A DNA stretch of 64,000 nucleotides from HGM04593 sp045636545 (GTDB lineage: Bacteria; Bacteroidota; Bacteroidia; Bacteroidales; Bacteroidaceae): NCBI GenBank assembly GCA_045636545.1, contig JAZTXR010000099.1:1-64000 (forward strand), given 5' to 3'. A program made the position numbers and the translations under genes. Positions 15,431 to 22,854 of this stretch are shown piece after piece. Within the stretch, counting starts at the first letter, position 1. Every line of letters begins with the position of its first letter. The notes under the pieces were generated by a model. It saw nothing but the letters and a program-made list of their open reading frames with translations. It was not told the DNA's origin and ran no database searches.

Positions 15431-16280
15431 CTGTAGGGGTTTTAAGGGTTGTGTCTACTGAATTGTTCGCTTCGTTGCTCTTGTAGTACATCTTTACGAT
15501 GGCCGCATCCTTGAGGAAGTCGATTGCGCCGACTTCTACCTTGATTACCTTGAGGCCTGTGCGTTTCTCAAGGTCTGCAATCAGCTCCTCGCGCTTGTCG
15601 GGGGTGATTAGGTTTATGTTGTCATACTTTATCACCTTGTATGAGTAGTGGCTGATGAGCAGCTTGCTCTCGCAGATGATGATGGCAAGAATGAAGAGGA
15701 TGTTTATGATTATTACCTCGCCAATGCTCAACTCGCTGATGGTGAGGCCGTTGATGGCGCTCAGGGCTATGATGATGAACAGATAGGTCATCTCGCGTAT
15801 GGCAATCTGCTCAGTGCGGTAGCGTATGATGCTGAACATTGCGAAGAGACCCAGTGCAATGCCGGCCTTGAGCTTCACGTCGCCGAGTACGTAGATGAGC
15901 ATGAAAGTGCTTATGGCAATGAGTATGTAGGTGAAGAAGAACTCACCGCGCTTGCACTTGGGGTAATAGAGCCAGCGCACAATTATCATGATGGCTACAA
16001 GGTTGATGATGAATGCCAGCAGCAGTTTGTTGACGTGCTCCGTGTCGATGAACTTGTCGCTCTGTCGCTTCTGCTTGACCGACACGGACATCTTTTCCTG
16101 TCCGTCGGGCTCGTCGTCATAGTCTATGTAGACGTTTACAGCCTCGGCCTTCTCAATCTCCGATGCTACTGCGCTTGCGGCAACCACGGCGTTTGTGCCT
16201 GTTGTGTTTGTGCTCTCAATGTCCTGTGCCTGCACGAACATTGTCGAGCATATCAGGAGTAGGGTGGTTAAAAGTCTCAT
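15411..16280 (-). CDS. DUF4956 inner-membrane protein, 289 aa
   Basis: Signal-like N-terminus (1-19), then a polar segment to residue 80. Membrane helices follow at about 86-105, 114-134, 137-150, 164-180 and 187-204, with a soluble tail from 210. The conserved DUF4956 stretch FSIIRYRTE is at 149-157. The tail carries a ferredoxin-like pattern (LIADLEKRTGLKVIKVEVG). The family has no assigned activity but is repeatedly found beside VTC-domain polymerases, as here: it starts 10 bases after the VTC gene. It is a candidate channel or partner for the polymer made by that enzyme (inference). Confidence 0.88.
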   Translation of the reverse strand: MRLLTTLLLICSTMFVQAQDIESTNTTGTNAVVAASAVASEIEKAEAVNVYIDYDDEPDGQEKMSVSVKQKRQSDKFIDTEHVNKLLLAFIINLVAIMIIVRWLYYPKCKRGEFFFTYILIAISTFMLIYVLGDVKLKAGIALGLFAMFSIIRYRTEQIAIREMTYLFIIIALSAINGLTISELSIGEVIIINILFILAIIICESKLLISHYSYKVIKYDNINLITPDKREELIADLEKRTGLKVIKVEVGAIDFLKDAAIVKMYYKSNEANNSVDTTLKTPTDEYKLK

Positions 16281-16290
16281 TGTTATAGTT

Positions 16291-17055
16291 TTATCGTTTG
16301 TTCTCCATTTTCCGTATCATTGTCAGGCGCTCCTTGAAGTTGTTGATTTTCAATTTGTCGTTGGTGAGCGCACTGCCAATGCAGTATTTGCTGAATCCCG
16401 ATTGCTTTATGCGTGTGTCGCGCAGAATGTCGAGTGCCGGCGAGGGAACATTCCCGTCGCGCTTCAGTTCAATGACAGCTACGCGCTGCAACCTGTGGCG
16501 CCCGTCACTTTTCAGGTGGTGGAACTGCAGGTTGAAGTCTATCGTCAGGCGCTCCGTCTTTCCATAGTTCACCAATGTTATGCGGTTGAACCAGTTCTCT
16601 ATGACGGGTGAAATGCTGTCGATGGTGTACCAGGCGTGCTTTGCCATAAAAGGGACGATGTTCTCGTGTTCCTGTGCCACGGAATCGTGTCCGCTGATTG
16701 ATATGCGTTTCTTCTTTGTGCGGCCGTGGTTGTTCTTGTTCTTTATTTCAAAGAATGTGTCATCGCTGTCGAGATAGGTGCGTACGCGTATTTTCTCTCT
16801 CACCTTGCGTCCGGCATGGTGTATGCCGTACATGTGGTAGTCGGCAGTGTCATAGTATGTGGTGTGGTAGCTTGCAATGCGCTTGCCGTTGATTTCCTGT
16901 ATGTAGTATTTGCCCCGGACGGCTTGCAGGAACATGTGCAACTGTTCAAGAGTGGCCACAAACTTTGTGTCAGTCCTGTTCATGAGCTTTATTCCCGACA
17001 TCTCTTCGAGTGTTATCGGTGGAAGCAAAAGGGTCTTTTCGGCAATTTTGTCCAT
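16291..17055 (-). CDS. VTC-domain polyphosphate polymerase, 254 aa
   Basis: Fits the VTC tunnel-fold domain that in yeast Vtc4 makes polyphosphate from ATP. Visible features are DTKFV at 29-33, the basic clusters KVREKIRVR at 84-92, EIKNK at 103-107 and KKKR at 114-117, and IELKRDG at 195-201, whose Glu corresponds to the metal-binding position. No membrane segment, so it is cytoplasmic, presumably working on the adjacent DUF4956 protein. The frame is open to 17205, but ATG 17055 starts at the domain and lies 33 bases after a -7 element. It is first in a five-gene operon. Activity on ATP is inferred from family, not shown. Confidence 0.88.
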   Translation of the reverse strand: MDKIAEKTLLLPPITLEEMSGIKLMNRTDTKFVATLEQLHMFLQAVRGKYYIQEINGKRIASYHTTYYDTADYHMYGIHHAGRKVREKIRVRTYLDSDDTFFEIKNKNNHGRTKKKRISISGHDSVAQEHENIVPFMAKHAWYTIDSISPVIENWFNRITLVNYGKTERLTIDFNLQFHHLKSDGRHRLQRVAVIELKRDGNVPSPALDILRDTRIKQSGFSKYCIGSALTNDKLKINNFKERLTMIRKMENKR

Positions 17056-17066
17056 CGTCTTTTCTT

Positions 17067-17095
17067 GAGCATAGAACTCTATGCTCGCAAATATA
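17067..17095 (-). promoter_or_regulatory. -7 element and inverted repeat upstream of the VTC operon
   Basis: CAAATATA at 17088-17095 reads TATATTTG on minus and fits TAnnTTTG. Just downstream, GAGCATAG (17067-17074) and CTATGCTC (17079-17086) form an exact 8-base inverted repeat covering the expected transcript start. It could be an operator or a 5' hairpin. A clear -33 element was not found. Confidence 0.45.
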
Positions 17096-17198
17096 GTCAA
17101 ATTAATCAAATTTATATAATATTTTCTTGCCTTTTTGTTTGACTTTTGAATAGTTTTGAATAGAAATGCCTTCTTTTCTGTCAAAAGCCGTTTTTCCT

Positions 17199-17229
17199 TT
17201 TGCAAGGTTTTGCAAATGTCTTATCTTTG
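17199..17229 (+). promoter_or_regulatory. Bacteroidetes promoter of the HD hydrolase gene
   Basis: TTTG at 17199-17202, 19 bases, then TATCTTTG at 17222-17229. This is a full match to the TTTG/TAnnTTTG consensus, 26 bases before the ATG. Confidence 0.7.
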
Positions 17230-17255
17230 ATGCCTGATTATAGCACAGGTTGTTT

Positions 17256-17804
17256 ATGGGAACAATAGATGTAAAGGGGATTATAGATATGTACTACCCC
17301 GAGGATAATGAACTGAAAAATATTTACAATGTGCACGCAGAGCGGGTAACTTCGCTCGCTTTGGAGATGGCGCACAGGCATCCCGAACTTGATATTGACA
17401 TACAATTTGTAGAGGAGGCTGCGATGTTGCACGATTTGGGTATTTTCCTGACCGATGCGCCGCGCATACATTGCTTTGGCACAGAGGATTATCTTTGTCA
17501 TGGGTATCTTGGTGGCAAGCTGTTGAGGGCGTTGGGTCATGAGCGCCATGCGAGGGTGTGCGAACGCCACACCGGTACCGGGCTTACAAAGGACATTATT
17601 GTTGCCAATGGCTGGAATCTGCCGGTAAAGGATTTTGTTCCCGAGACCGTAGAGGAGCAACTGATATGTTTCGCCGACAAATTCTATTCAAAGACAAAAT
17701 ACCTGGAGACCGCGCGTACGTTCGGGCAGGTAGAGGAGAGTATGGCAAAAATTTCACCCGAATCTGTGGAGAAGGTGCGACGATGGGCTGCGATGTTCAT
17801 GTGA
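17256..17804 (+). CDS. HD-domain phosphohydrolase, 182 aa
   Basis: Metal-dependent phosphohydrolase of the HD superfamily. The ligand set is visible: H27 in NVHAERV, H59-D60 in AMLHDLGIF, a later His in CERHTGTG and an Asp in CFADKFYSK. No partner domain is fused, so the substrate (nucleotide or other phosphate ester) cannot be told. An upstream in-frame TTG at 17250 could start translation, but ATG 17256 is preferred and sits well behind the promoter at 17199. A GC-rich terminator follows at 17853. Confidence 0.88.
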   Translation: MGTIDVKGIIDMYYPEDNELKNIYNVHAERVTSLALEMAHRHPELDIDIQFVEEAAMLHDLGIFLTDAPRIHCFGTEDYLCHGYLGGKLLRALGHERHARVCERHTGTGLTKDIIVANGWNLPVKDFVPETVEEQLICFADKFYSKTKYLETARTFGQVEESMAKISPESVEKVRRWAAMFM

Positions 17805-17852
17805 CGGTGTCGTCTCTTCTGCTCGGAACTGTTTGCTGGAAAGGGTATACGT

Positions 17853-17873
17853 GCGCGCGAGTGCGCGCTTTTT
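17853..17873 (+). terminator. Terminator of the HD hydrolase gene
   Basis: GCGCGC (17853-17858) and GCGCGC (17863-17868) pair around GAGT, followed by five T residues. Confidence 0.7.
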
Positions 17874-17926
17874 GATTTTTATAGTATTTTTTATCTTAAA
17901 AATAGAGAATCCTCCTTTTTATTTCG

Positions 17927-17934
17927 TATTTTTG
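17927..17934 (+). promoter_or_regulatory. -7 element upstream of lptD
   Basis: TATTTTTG fits TAnnTTTG and lies 25 bases before the ATG at 17959. No clear -33 element. Confidence 0.4.
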
Positions 17935-17958
17935 CCAACTGTTTTGATAGTGGAGTAA

Positions 17959-20694
17959 ATGAGATATAGGGTAATTCTGTTTTTATTGGCGTTTCTGTTG
18001 CAGGCGGCCGCTTTAGTGGGGGCTTCTGCTGCAGTTCCGTCATTTGTCGCATACCCCGTCCCTCTCTCTCTGCAAGACTCGTTGGCGGTAGATTCCGCAA
18101 CCGTTACAGCCGATACCCTGAAGAATGCCATGACAAAGAAAGATGCCTTTGATGCGCCGGTGTACTATGAGAGTACTGATTCTATGGTGTGGTCAATGAA
18201 TGGCAATGCCTTTCTCTATGGTAGCGGCAAGGTCGTGTATGACAAGATTGAGCTTACAGCTGATATAATCTCCATGAATATGGATAGCAGCGTGGTTCAC
18301 GCCTACGGGCGCATAGACTCTACAGGCGTTGTGAACGGTCAGCCAATCTTTGTTGACGGCGGGACACCGTACGAATCGGATAAGATGAGCTACAATTTCA
18401 AGAGCCGCAGGGGATTCATCAGCAATGTCTACACCCAGCAGGGCGATGGCTTTCTTATGGGTGGAAAGGCAAAGAAGGACTCTACCGATGTCATATACTC
18501 ACAGGATGGTATGTACACCACGTGCGATGCCGAACATCCGCATTTCTACATAAGGTTGACACGCGCCAAGGTGCGTCCCAAAAAGGATGTCGTTTCCGGC
18601 CCGCTCTATCTGGTTGTCGATGACGTGCCGCTGCCGCTGGCTCTGCCGTTCGGATATTTCCCGTTTACAAGCAAATACTCTTCGGGTATAATTATGCCCA
18701 CATACGGCGATGAGATGGAACGGGGTTTCTATCTGCGCGACGGTGGATACTATTTTGCCATAAGTGACAAGCTCGACCTTAAACTGACCGGTGAAATATA
18801 TACAAAGGGCTCCTGGGGTTTGGGGGCTGCATCCACCTATGCCAAAAGATATAAATACTCGGGCAGTGTAAACCTGAGCTATCTTGTTACAAAGAATGGC
18901 GAGAAGGGCTTGCCGGACTACACGGTGAGCAAGAACTTCAGGATAGCCTGGAATCACAGACAGGATGCTAAGGCGCACCCCAACAGTAACTTCTCGGCAA
19001 GCGTGAACTTCTCTACCGCAAACTATGAGCGCTCAAACCTCACAAGCCTTTATAATCCGGTGCTCAGCTCGCAGAGTGTCAGGACATCAAGTGTCAGCTA
19101 TTCGCGTACATTCCCCTCGATAGGCCTGACATTGTCATCTTCAATGTCCTTGTCACAGAATGTCAAGGATTCAATCATTTCACTAAACTTTCCGAGCCTT
19201 AATGTATCTCTTTCAAAGAAATATCCTTTCAAACGGAAAAAAAGGAAGGGCGATGAACGTTGGTATGAGAAGATTTCGTTGTCATACAGCGGCCAGTTCA
19301 ACAACAGCATATCGACAAAGGAGTATCTGATTCTGAAGTCGAACATCTTCAGGGACTGGAGCAATGGTGTAAAACATAGCATTCCGGTGAGTGCCACATT
19401 CCAGCTGTTTGACAATATAAACATCACGCCAAGCTTCAACTACACCGAGCGTTGGTACTTCAAGAAGATAAACCAGTCGTGGGACGAGGCTGTCGGCGGT
19501 GTGGTGCGCGATACTGTGGGCGGTTTCCACCGTGTCTACAACTACAATCTTGCAGTGTCGGCCAATACGACACTCTATGGCTTTTACAAGCCTGCGCCAT
19601 TTATCAGAAACAGTCGTGTGCACACGGTGCGTCACGTGTTCAAACCGTCGCTCTCGTTCAGTTTTGCGCCGGATTTCGGTAATGAGAGGTATGGCTATTA
19701 CGAGACATACGTGTATACCGATGAGGACGGTGAGGCCCGCACGGTAGAGTACTCCCCCTATCAGGGTTCAATGTTCGGCGTTCCATCGAAGGGTAGGACG
19801 GGTAGCATTTCAATAAGTGTGAGCAATAACGTTGAAATGAAGTGGCGTACAAAAAACGACTCCTTGAAAAAAATCAGCCTGATTGATGATATCGGTGGTT
19901 CGCTTTCATATAACCTGGCTGCAAAGACAAAGCCCTGGAGCAATCTCTCCACACGATTGAGGCTGAAACTTACAAAGAACTATACTTTCAATTTCAACGC
20001 AACCTGGGCAACGTATGCATACGAGTTCAACGACAAAGGGCAGGTGGTTGTGGGCGACAGGACCGAGTGGTCATACGGCCGCTTCGGCCGCTTCCAGGGA
20101 ATGAGCCACAATTTGTCATACACATTGAACAACAATACCTACAAAAAGGTTATTGACTGGTTCAGGAACAGGTTTGGAAATACCGGGGAAGATGAGCCTG
20201 GTGATGAGGTGCCTGCAGATGGACAGCTTGACTTGCCGGCAAAGGAGCCTGTGGGCAAGCGTGCGCAGAAAGAGAAACCCAAGAAGGCCGATGTCGATGA
20301 TGACGGATATATGCCGTTCAAGTTCCAGTGGAGCGTGAGCCTTTCCTATGGTATAAATATGGCCGAGGACAGGAGTGCCGAGATAAATTTGAGGAATATG
20401 CGTTATCCTTACAAGTTCACGCAGAACCTGAATATTTCGGGTAACATTGGAATTTCGGACAACTGGCGCATAAACTTCACGTCGGGATATAATTTCGAGA
20501 ACAGGAAACTGACAACCACAACAATGAATATATCGCGTGACTTGCACTGTTTCGAGATGTCATGCGGTATTGTGCTTGCGCCATACACTTCGTTCAATTT
20601 CAGTTTCCGCGCCACATCGCAGATGCTTGCCGATGCACTCAAGATTGACAAGCGTAGCAGTCGCAGTTCCAATGTTCAGTGGTATAACGATTAA
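17959..20694 (+). CDS. lptD: LptD-like LPS assembly outer-membrane protein, 911 aa
   Basis: Outer-membrane barrel that inserts lipopolysaccharide into the outer leaflet. A signal peptide covers about residues 1-25. An OstA/LptA-like strand domain follows at about 60-220 (FLYGSGKVVYDKIELTADII, YNFKSRRGFI). A long barrel with alternating strands (LPFGYFPFTSKYSSGIIMPTYG marks the entry) reaches the C-terminus. Bacteroidetes LptD proteins are long and diverged, and this length is normal for them. LptE, its expected partner, is encoded at 39.9-40.5 kb. A charged Lys/Asp-rich loop occurs near 750-775. Own promoter element at 17927 and terminator at 20693. Confidence 0.9.
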   Translation: MRYRVILFLLAFLLQAAALVGASAAVPSFVAYPVPLSLQDSLAVDSATVTADTLKNAMTKKDAFDAPVYYESTDSMVWSMNGNAFLYGSGKVVYDKIELTADIISMNMDSSVVHAYGRIDSTGVVNGQPIFVDGGTPYESDKMSYNFKSRRGFISNVYTQQGDGFLMGGKAKKDSTDVIYSQDGMYTTCDAEHPHFYIRLTRAKVRPKKDVVSGPLYLVVDDVPLPLALPFGYFPFTSKYSSGIIMPTYGDEMERGFYLRDGGYYFAISDKLDLKLTGEIYTKGSWGLGAASTYAKRYKYSGSVNLSYLVTKNGEKGLPDYTVSKNFRIAWNHRQDAKAHPNSNFSASVNFSTANYERSNLTSLYNPVLSSQSVRTSSVSYSRTFPSIGLTLSSSMSLSQNVKDSIISLNFPSLNVSLSKKYPFKRKKRKGDERWYEKISLSYSGQFNNSISTKEYLILKSNIFRDWSNGVKHSIPVSATFQLFDNINITPSFNYTERWYFKKINQSWDEAVGGVVRDTVGGFHRVYNYNLAVSANTTLYGFYKPAPFIRNSRVHTVRHVFKPSLSFSFAPDFGNERYGYYETYVYTDEDGEARTVEYSPYQGSMFGVPSKGRTGSISISVSNNVEMKWRTKNDSLKKISLIDDIGGSLSYNLAAKTKPWSNLSTRLRLKLTKNYTFNFNATWATYAYEFNDKGQVVVGDRTEWSYGRFGRFQGMSHNLSYTLNNNTYKKVIDWFRNRFGNTGEDEPGDEVPADGQLDLPAKEPVGKRAQKEKPKKADVDDDGYMPFKFQWSVSLSYGINMAEDRSAEINLRNMRYPYKFTQNLNISGNIGISDNWRINFTSGYNFENRKLTTTTMNISRDLHCFEMSCGIVLAPYTSFNFSFRATSQMLADALKIDKRSSRSSNVQWYND

Positions 20695-20736
20695 TCCCGC
20701 TCGCACAGCTTTGCTGTGGAACGGGATTCCATTTTT
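20693..20736 (+). terminator. Terminator of lptD
   Basis: Outer arms AATCCCG (20693-20699) and CGGGATT (20722-20728), inner arms CACAG/CTGTG (20704-20718), then a T-rich stretch to 20736. Confidence 0.75.
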
Positions 20737-20754
20737 GTCGTTTACTTGTTCAGT

Positions 20755-21420
20755 CTACCAGTTGATTCCGCCTTTTCCTTGCTCCTGCAGGTATCTGTTT
20801 GCTGTGCTGAAGTGGTGGTTCCCGAAGAAACCTTGATATGCCGACAGGGGAGATGGGTGTGGTGATGTGAGCACAAGGTGTTTGCTGCGGTCAATGAATG
20901 CGCCTTTTTTCTGTGCATAGCTTCCCCATAGAATGAATACTATGCCGCTGCGGCGCGATGCCAATTCGCGTATCGCAGCATCGGTGAACTCCTCCCATCC
21001 GTGTCTTTGATGCGAACCGGCTTGCGAGGCGCGCACCGTCAGCGTGGCGTTTAGCAACAGTACCCCCTGGTCGCTCCAGCGTGTGAGGTCGCCATCCTGC
21101 GGAATGGGTGTTCCCAGGTCACTTTGAACCTCCTTGAAGATGTTCAGTAGTGATGGCGGGAATGGGATACCTTTGTTTACCGAGAAGCAGAGACCGTTTG
21201 CCTGCCCTGCACCGTGGTAGGGGTCCTGTCCAAGGATTACTACTTTTACCTTGTCAAAGGGGCAGTGGTCAAAGGCGTTGAATATGAGTTTTGCGGGCGG
21301 GTATATCGGCGTGTCGCCATTGTATTCCTCCTTTACGAATTGCGTGAGCCTTGCAAAGTACTCCTTGACAAATTCGTTCTCAAGAACCTCTTTCCAACTT
21401 TGCTCTATCTTTACGTTCAT
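20755..21420 (-). CDS. ung: Uracil-DNA glycosylase, 221 aa
   Basis: Removes uracil from DNA in base excision repair. Family 1 motifs are clear: GQDPYHG at residues 64-70 with catalytic Asp66, and HPSPLSA at 188-194 with the second catalytic His. Length fits bacterial Ung. ATG 21420 lies 3 bases after the asnA stop (21424), so the two genes are co-transcribed although functionally unrelated. Confidence 0.97.
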   Translation of the reverse strand: MNVKIEQSWKEVLENEFVKEYFARLTQFVKEEYNGDTPIYPPAKLIFNAFDHCPFDKVKVVILGQDPYHGAGQANGLCFSVNKGIPFPPSLLNIFKEVQSDLGTPIPQDGDLTRWSDQGVLLLNATLTVRASQAGSHQRHGWEEFTDAAIRELASRRSGIVFILWGSYAQKKGAFIDRSKHLVLTSPHPSPLSAYQGFFGNHHFSTANRYLQEQGKGGINW

Positions 21421-21423
21421 ATA

Positions 21424-22461
21424 TTATATAATAGGTATGTTCATCTCCTTGCATCGGTTGCGCATCTCATCGGGCCAGATGCTTGACTGTATTTCACCAA
21501 TGTGCGCCTTTTTCAGCAACAGCATACAGAGGCGCGACTGGCCAATACCGCCACCAATGCTCAATGGCAGCTCGCCGTTGAGCATGCGGCGGTGGAAGTA
21601 GAGCTCCTTGCGCTCCTCCTTGCCCGATTTCTTCAGTTGGTGCAAGAGTGCCTTGCGGTCTACGCGTATGCCCATGGACGAGAGCTCCATCGCCTTGCCC
21701 AGGACGTCGCTCCAAATCATCAGGTCGCCGTTGAGGCCGTAGTAGCCATCTTCGTTTGCTGTGCTGTAGTCGTCATAGTCGGGGGCACGGTTGTCGTGAG
21801 GGATGCCATCGCCAAGCTCGTTGCCGATGCCTATGATGAATACCGCACCGTGTTCCTTTGTTATTGCCTCCTCACGTTCTTTTGGCGTGAGGGTGGGGTA
21901 TTTGAGGCGCAGCTCTTCGCTGTGTATGAATGTTATCTTCTCGGGGAGCGATGGCTTGAGCTGTGGGTAGCTCTCGCTGAGCGCAAACTCGGTGTGGAGG
22001 ATTGCCGAGTATATTTCGCACACTATCCTGCGCAGGAATTCCACGGTGCGTTCCTTGTCGCTTATGACACGTTCCCAGTCCCATTGGTCGACATAAAGGG
22101 AGTGCAGGTTGTCGAGTTCTTCGTGTGCACGTATGGCGTTCATATCGGTGTAAATGCCGTAGCCTTGCGCAATGTTGTACTCGGCCAGTGTCACTCGTTT
22201 CCACTTTGCAAGCGAATGCACCACTTCGGCCACAGCGCCATTCATATCCTGGATAGGGAAACTCACGGCGTGTTCATAGCCATTGAGGTCGTCGTTCAAA
22301 CCGGTTCCCTGCAGGACAAACAAGGGTGCGGTCACGCGGCGCAGGCGGAGTGACGATGAGAGGTTGAGCTGGAATGTCTCCTTAATCTGTTTGATAGCCA
22401 GTTCGGTCTGCTTCAGGTCGAGCAGTGGTGTGTACTCCTGTGGTAGGTTATATAATTTCAT
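21424..22461 (-). CDS. asnA: Aspartate--ammonia ligase (asparagine synthetase A), 345 aa
   Basis: Makes asparagine from aspartate, ammonia and ATP; cytoplasmic, structurally related to class II aminoacyl-tRNA synthetases. The sequence shows the family N-terminus (YTPLLDLKQTELAIKQIKETF), the active-site run SFPIQDMNG, VDQWDWE and the ending GGGIGQSRLCMLLL. Length is a little above the E. coli enzyme (330). Its promoter (22546-22576) is a good consensus match. ung follows after 3 bases. Confidence 0.96.
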   Translation of the reverse strand: MKLYNLPQEYTPLLDLKQTELAIKQIKETFQLNLSSSLRLRRVTAPLFVLQGTGLNDDLNGYEHAVSFPIQDMNGAVAEVVHSLAKWKRVTLAEYNIAQGYGIYTDMNAIRAHEELDNLHSLYVDQWDWERVISDKERTVEFLRRIVCEIYSAILHTEFALSESYPQLKPSLPEKITFIHSEELRLKYPTLTPKEREEAITKEHGAVFIIGIGNELGDGIPHDNRAPDYDDYSTANEDGYYGLNGDLMIWSDVLGKAMELSSMGIRVDRKALLHQLKKSGKEERKELYFHRRMLNGELPLSIGGGIGQSRLCMLLLKKAHIGEIQSSIWPDEMRNRCKEMNIPII

Positions 22462-22545
22462 CTTGTTTTGACAATTTGCTTTTGTTTTGTCTGTTTTTGT
22501 TGTGTTTTTTTAGTGTTGACAAAGTGTTCGCTTTCTCAATATTGG

Positions 22546-22576
22546 CAAAGATAGGTCATTTGTTTTTAAAATGCCA
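22546..22576 (-). promoter_or_regulatory. Bacteroidetes promoter of asnA-ung
   Basis: On minus: TTG (22574-22576), 20 bases, TATCTTTG (22546-22553). The transcript would have a leader of about 80 bases before the ATG at 22461. Confidence 0.6.
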
Positions 22577-22649
22577 ATAAATGGGAGCTAAAACAACTGA
22601 AATTTGTGCTATTTTAGGGCCCATCTCGCTTTTTTTGGTAAAAGAGCAG

Positions 22650-22679
22650 TTGTTTCTTTGTGATTTATTGTTATCTTCG
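22650..22679 (+). promoter_or_regulatory. Promoter of tRNA-Arg
   Basis: TTG at 22650-22652, 19 bases, then TATCTTCG at 22672-22679, the TTCG variant of the -7 element. The tRNA starts 28 bases downstream. Confidence 0.55.
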
Positions 22680-22707
22680 CAGTCGCAATCGGATAAAATT
22701 GTATTCA

Positions 22708-22781
22708 GGCTCCGTAGCTTAGCTGAATAGAGCGTCAGATTCCGGTTCTGAAGGTCGTGGGTTTGAATCCCACCGGGGTCA
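22708..22781 (+). tRNA. tRNA-Arg (anticodon CCG)
   Basis: A full cloverleaf can be drawn. The 7-bp acceptor pairs GGCTCCG with CGGGGTC (two G-U pairs). The D stem is GCTT/GAGC. Anticodon stem TCAGA/TCTGA holds the loop TTCCGGT, giving anticodon CCG. The T arm is GTGGG TTTGAAT CCCAC, discriminator A. CCA is not encoded (the bases after A are CCG). It reads CGG codons. A perfect 42-base palindrome terminator follows. Confidence 0.96.
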
Positions 22782-22790
22782 CCGGGTTTT

Positions 22791-22832
22791 AAAAACAGTA
22801 ATGACAGTCCGCGGACTGTCATTACTGTTTTT
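22791..22832. terminator. Perfect 42-base palindrome between tRNA-Arg and proS
   Basis: AAAAACAGTAATGACAGTCC and G form an exact reverse complement of the next 21 bases, which end in TTTTT. With A and T runs at both ends it should stop transcription in both directions. Confidence 0.85.
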
Positions 22833-22854
22833 GGGTTGTATGTGCAGGATTTCC

